Source: Terriglobia bacterium (GTDB taxonomy: Bacteria > Acidobacteriota > Terriglobia > UBA7540). Taken from it: DNA of 43,370 bases. The stretch lies in assembly GCA_020072925.1 (NCBI GenBank), contig JAIQGA010000138.1, forward strand, positions 1 to 43,370, written 5' to 3'. Under the pieces are notes generated by a model that searched no databases, was not told where the DNA came from, and saw only the letters and a list, made by a program, of their open reading frames with translations. Of this stretch, positions 41,470 through 43,370 are shown piece by piece. Within the stretch, counting starts at the first letter, position 1. Each line of letters begins with the position of its first letter. The position numbers and the translations under genes are program-made.

Positions 41470-42981
41470 ATGAGATTAGGCGAGTTGCTCCGGGGACTGG
41501 CGAGCCTCGAGACGGGTGCGGTTGCCGAAGCGGAAATCTCCTCTCTAGCGTACGACTCACGTCGAGTCCAGCCGGGCACTCTCTTCTTTGCCATTCAGGG
41601 CGAGAAAGCCGACGGGCATAAGTTCATTCCTCAGGCCTTAGAGCGCGGCGCGGTCGCGGTGGTCAGCGAACGCCCGGCGACGCCCGAAGGGGCAGGGCGA
41701 TGGGTCCAGGTCCCCAGGATCCGGCGTGCCCTCGCGGACGCCGCGCGCGCCTTCTACGGCCACCCGGAAGCACAGCTTCGGCTGGTCGGGATCACCGGCA
41801 CGAACGGCAAGACGACCACCGCCTACCTGCTCGAAAGCATCCTTCGCGCGGCGGGGATTCGCGCCGGATTGTTTGGCACCATCGAATATCGCGTGGGTGA
41901 CCGCGTGTTTCCCGCCACCAACACGACCCCCGAATCGCTCGACTTGATTGCGGCCTTTGCCCAGTTGGCCGAGGCGGGCGCGAAGGCCGCAGTGATGGAA
42001 GCCTCCTCGCACGCGCTGGCGCAGGAACGCATTTGGGGATTTCGTTTTGACGCCGCAATCTTCACCAACCTGACGCGGGACCACCTCGACTATCACAAGG
42101 ACTTCGAGCATTACTTTGAGGCCAAGCGCCGCCTCTTTGAGGGCCTGGGAACCCCTCCACCCGCCTGCGCGGTGGTCAATGTGGACGACGCCTGGGGAGT
42201 AAAGCTCCTCGACCTGCCGTTTCAGCGCCGCATCACCTACGGCATGAACGCCGAGGCGGAGGTCAAGCCAAAACAGATCAACCGGAGTCCCACGGGCCTG
42301 GAAGGCACCCTTTTGACGCCCTTGGGCAAAATGCAACTGGCCTCTTCGCTCGTCGGGCGGGCGAACCTGGCCAACATCCTGGCGGCGACGGCTGCGGGAA
42401 TCGGCCTGGACCTGCCGAAGGACAAGATCGCGAAAGGCATCGCAACGCTAAAAGCGGTTCCCGGTCGCTTCGAGCGGATCGACGAAGGCCAACCCTTCTT
42501 GGTGATCGTGGACTACGCCCACACGGACGATGCGTTGCGGAACGTGCTGAAGACCGCGCGCGAGCTGACCCGTGAGCGACTGATCATCCTCTTCGGCTGC
42601 GGGGGCGAGCGCGACCGCATGAAGCGACCCCTCATGGGTGAAGCTGCGGGCACGCTGGGCGATTTCGTCGTCCTGACTTCCGATAATCCTCGCGGTGAAG
42701 ACCCTTTGCTCATCATGGCCGACGCGCTCGTGGGCTTGCAGAAGACCGGAAAGACTTACGTCGCCGAAGTGGATCGGGAGGTGGCGGTCCGCAAGGCGTT
42801 TGCGGAAGCGCGGCCGGGAGACACGGTGGTGCTTGCGGGCAAGGGCCACGAGACCTATCAGGTTTTGAAGGACCGGACCATTCCGTTTGACGACCGGGAA
42901 GTAGCGCGGAAGGTTCTACGTGAACTGGGTTACTCCCCTGAGGGCCCCAACGGGCGGCGCTCGCAGCCCGAGCGGCGCTGA
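41470..42981 (+). CDS. murE: UDP-MurNAc-L-Ala-D-Glu:meso-DAP ligase MurE
   Basis: A 503-aa cytoplasmic Mur ligase adding the third residue of the stem peptide. The N-terminal domain (SSLAYDSRRVQPGTLFFAIQ) binds UDP. The P-loop is GITGTNGKTTTAYLLE (Gly110). TRDHLDYHKDFEHY with its carbamylated-Lys region follows, then FGCGGERDRMKRPLM and the DNPR motif at 405-408. DNPR selects meso-diaminopimelate over lysine, so a mDAP wall is predicted. The ATG at 41470 has GAGAGGAAA just upstream. TATAAT at 41453-41458 without a good -35 hints at a weak internal promoter. Confidence 0.97.
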   Translation: MRLGELLRGLASLETGAVAEAEISSLAYDSRRVQPGTLFFAIQGEKADGHKFIPQALERGAVAVVSERPATPEGAGRWVQVPRIRRALADAARAFYGHPEAQLRLVGITGTNGKTTTAYLLESILRAAGIRAGLFGTIEYRVGDRVFPATNTTPESLDLIAAFAQLAEAGAKAAVMEASSHALAQERIWGFRFDAAIFTNLTRDHLDYHKDFEHYFEAKRRLFEGLGTPPPACAVVNVDDAWGVKLLDLPFQRRITYGMNAEAEVKPKQINRSPTGLEGTLLTPLGKMQLASSLVGRANLANILAATAAGIGLDLPKDKIAKGIATLKAVPGRFERIDEGQPFLVIVDYAHTDDALRNVLKTARELTRERLIILFGCGGERDRMKRPLMGEAAGTLGDFVVLTSDNPRGEDPLLIMADALVGLQKTGKTYVAEVDREVAVRKAFAEARPGDTVVLAGKGHETYQVLKDRTIPFDDREVARKVLRELGYSPEGPNGRRSQPERR

Positions 42982-43021
42982 GCGCCACGTTGCTCCCGCC
43001 GCGTATCGCGGACCGACGACC

Positions 43022-43370
43022 ATGCAACTGACCTTGGGTGAGGTGGCGGCGCTCCTGGGCACTTCGTGTGGAAGCCCGGAGCGCGTCGTCCGCGGCTACT
43101 CGATTGACTCCCGCACCGTGGTTTCCGGGCAGCTCTTTTTCGCCCTGCGCGGCCCACGCTTCGATGGCCACGAGTTCGTACGCCCGGCGCTCGAGCGCGG
43201 CGCCGCGGGCGCGGTCGTAGAGGCGGCCTTCTGGCGGCAGGCGGAACCCGCAACAGCCCCGACACTGGTCCCGGTCGGGAACACGCTTCAGGCTCTGCAA
43301 CAACTAGGACAAGCCGTGCGCCGCAAGTGGGGTGGCAGGCTGGCGGCGGTGACGGGCAGCACCGGGAAGA
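43022..43370 (+). CDS. murF: MurF (UDP-MurNAc-tripeptide:D-Ala-D-Ala ligase), 5' part
   Basis: About 116 codons before the window ends. QLTLGEVAALLGTSCGSPER, GYSIDSRTVVSGQLFFALRG, FDGHEFVRPALERGAAGAVV and VPVGNTLQALQQLGQAVRRK are the MurF N-terminal domain; the last visible residues AVTGSTGK begin the P-loop. It starts 41 bases after murE, the standard dcw order. No Shine-Dalgarno of note. It continues beyond the window. Confidence 0.95.
   Translation, partial: MQLTLGEVAALLGTSCGSPERVVRGYSIDSRTVVSGQLFFALRGPRFDGHEFVRPALERGAAGAVVEAAFWRQAEPATAPTLVPVGNTLQALQQLGQAVRRKWGGRLAAVTGSTGK

Overview
The window reads as chromosomal DNA of a GC-rich, Gram-negative, meso-diaminopimelate-type bacterium, most likely an Acidobacteriota member (inference). 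The pointers are a membrane-anchored Ser/Thr kinase fused to a FlgO/TolB-like domain and TPRs, a sigma / zinc-finger anti-sigma / DUF3106 cluster, PadR plus membrane-protein pairs, secreted WD40 and NHL propellers, and very many short palindromic intergenic elements. No rRNA, tRNA, CRISPR or prophage was seen.

Layout. 1-2 kb: broken IS701-like transposase start, then a DUF47-Pit phosphate transport pair. 2.1-7.3 kb: the TPR kinase and groES-groEL, with a textbook promoter and two CIRCE operators. 7.4-11.1 kb (+): secreted unknown protein, mobA, MlaF-like ABC ATPase, RsuA-family pseudouridine synthase. 11.2-15.4 kb: hicB with a nonsense-mutated hicA, ftsY, a dCache-HAMP-HD-GYP regulator, a bacilliredoxin. 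15.5-24.4 kb (-): phospholipid and RNA genes gpsA, plsY, thpR, a frameshifted cinA, a TIG-NHL propeller, pgpA, yacG, rimO, a WD40 protein and a NUDIX hydrolase. 24.7-28.5 kb: GAF/fRMsr-like protein, TPR-WD40 protein, an ECF sigma gene missing its middle, its anti-sigma factor and a DUF3106 protein. 28.6-35.1 kb (-): methyltransferase, VOC protein, ThuA protein, GH29 alpha-L-fucosidase, an unknown protein, and a PadR-regulated membrane protein. 35.2-36.9 kb: a toxin-antitoxin-like patch with one intact DUF433/DUF5615 pair, a DUF2442 gene beside a nonsense-mutated DUF4160 gene, and remnants. 37.1-43.4 kb (+): start of the dcw cell-wall/division cluster (mraZ, rsmH, ftsL, ftsI, murE, murF), with a clear promoter and MraZ-type boxes.

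The strongest unexplained signal lies between the genes. At least fourteen intergenic or gene-end segments are degenerate tandem arrays with a 7-nt period, each locus using its own word (GGGTTGA, GGGATTA, CAGTNGT, RAAGNRT, CTTTCGA, CGATTGA and so on). Many occur as two inverted arms that could fold into long hairpins, and several supply or touch the stop codon of the upstream gene. They resemble the heptanucleotide STRR sequences of filamentous cyanobacteria. Other palindromic elements (at least five families) are interspersed, two of them inside the kinase coding sequence.

Three conserved genes (cinA, the ECF sigma gene and rsmH) lack an estimated 70-150 nt internally and change frame at the junction. 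This may be real decay or a mis-joined assembly and must be settled before function is inferred.
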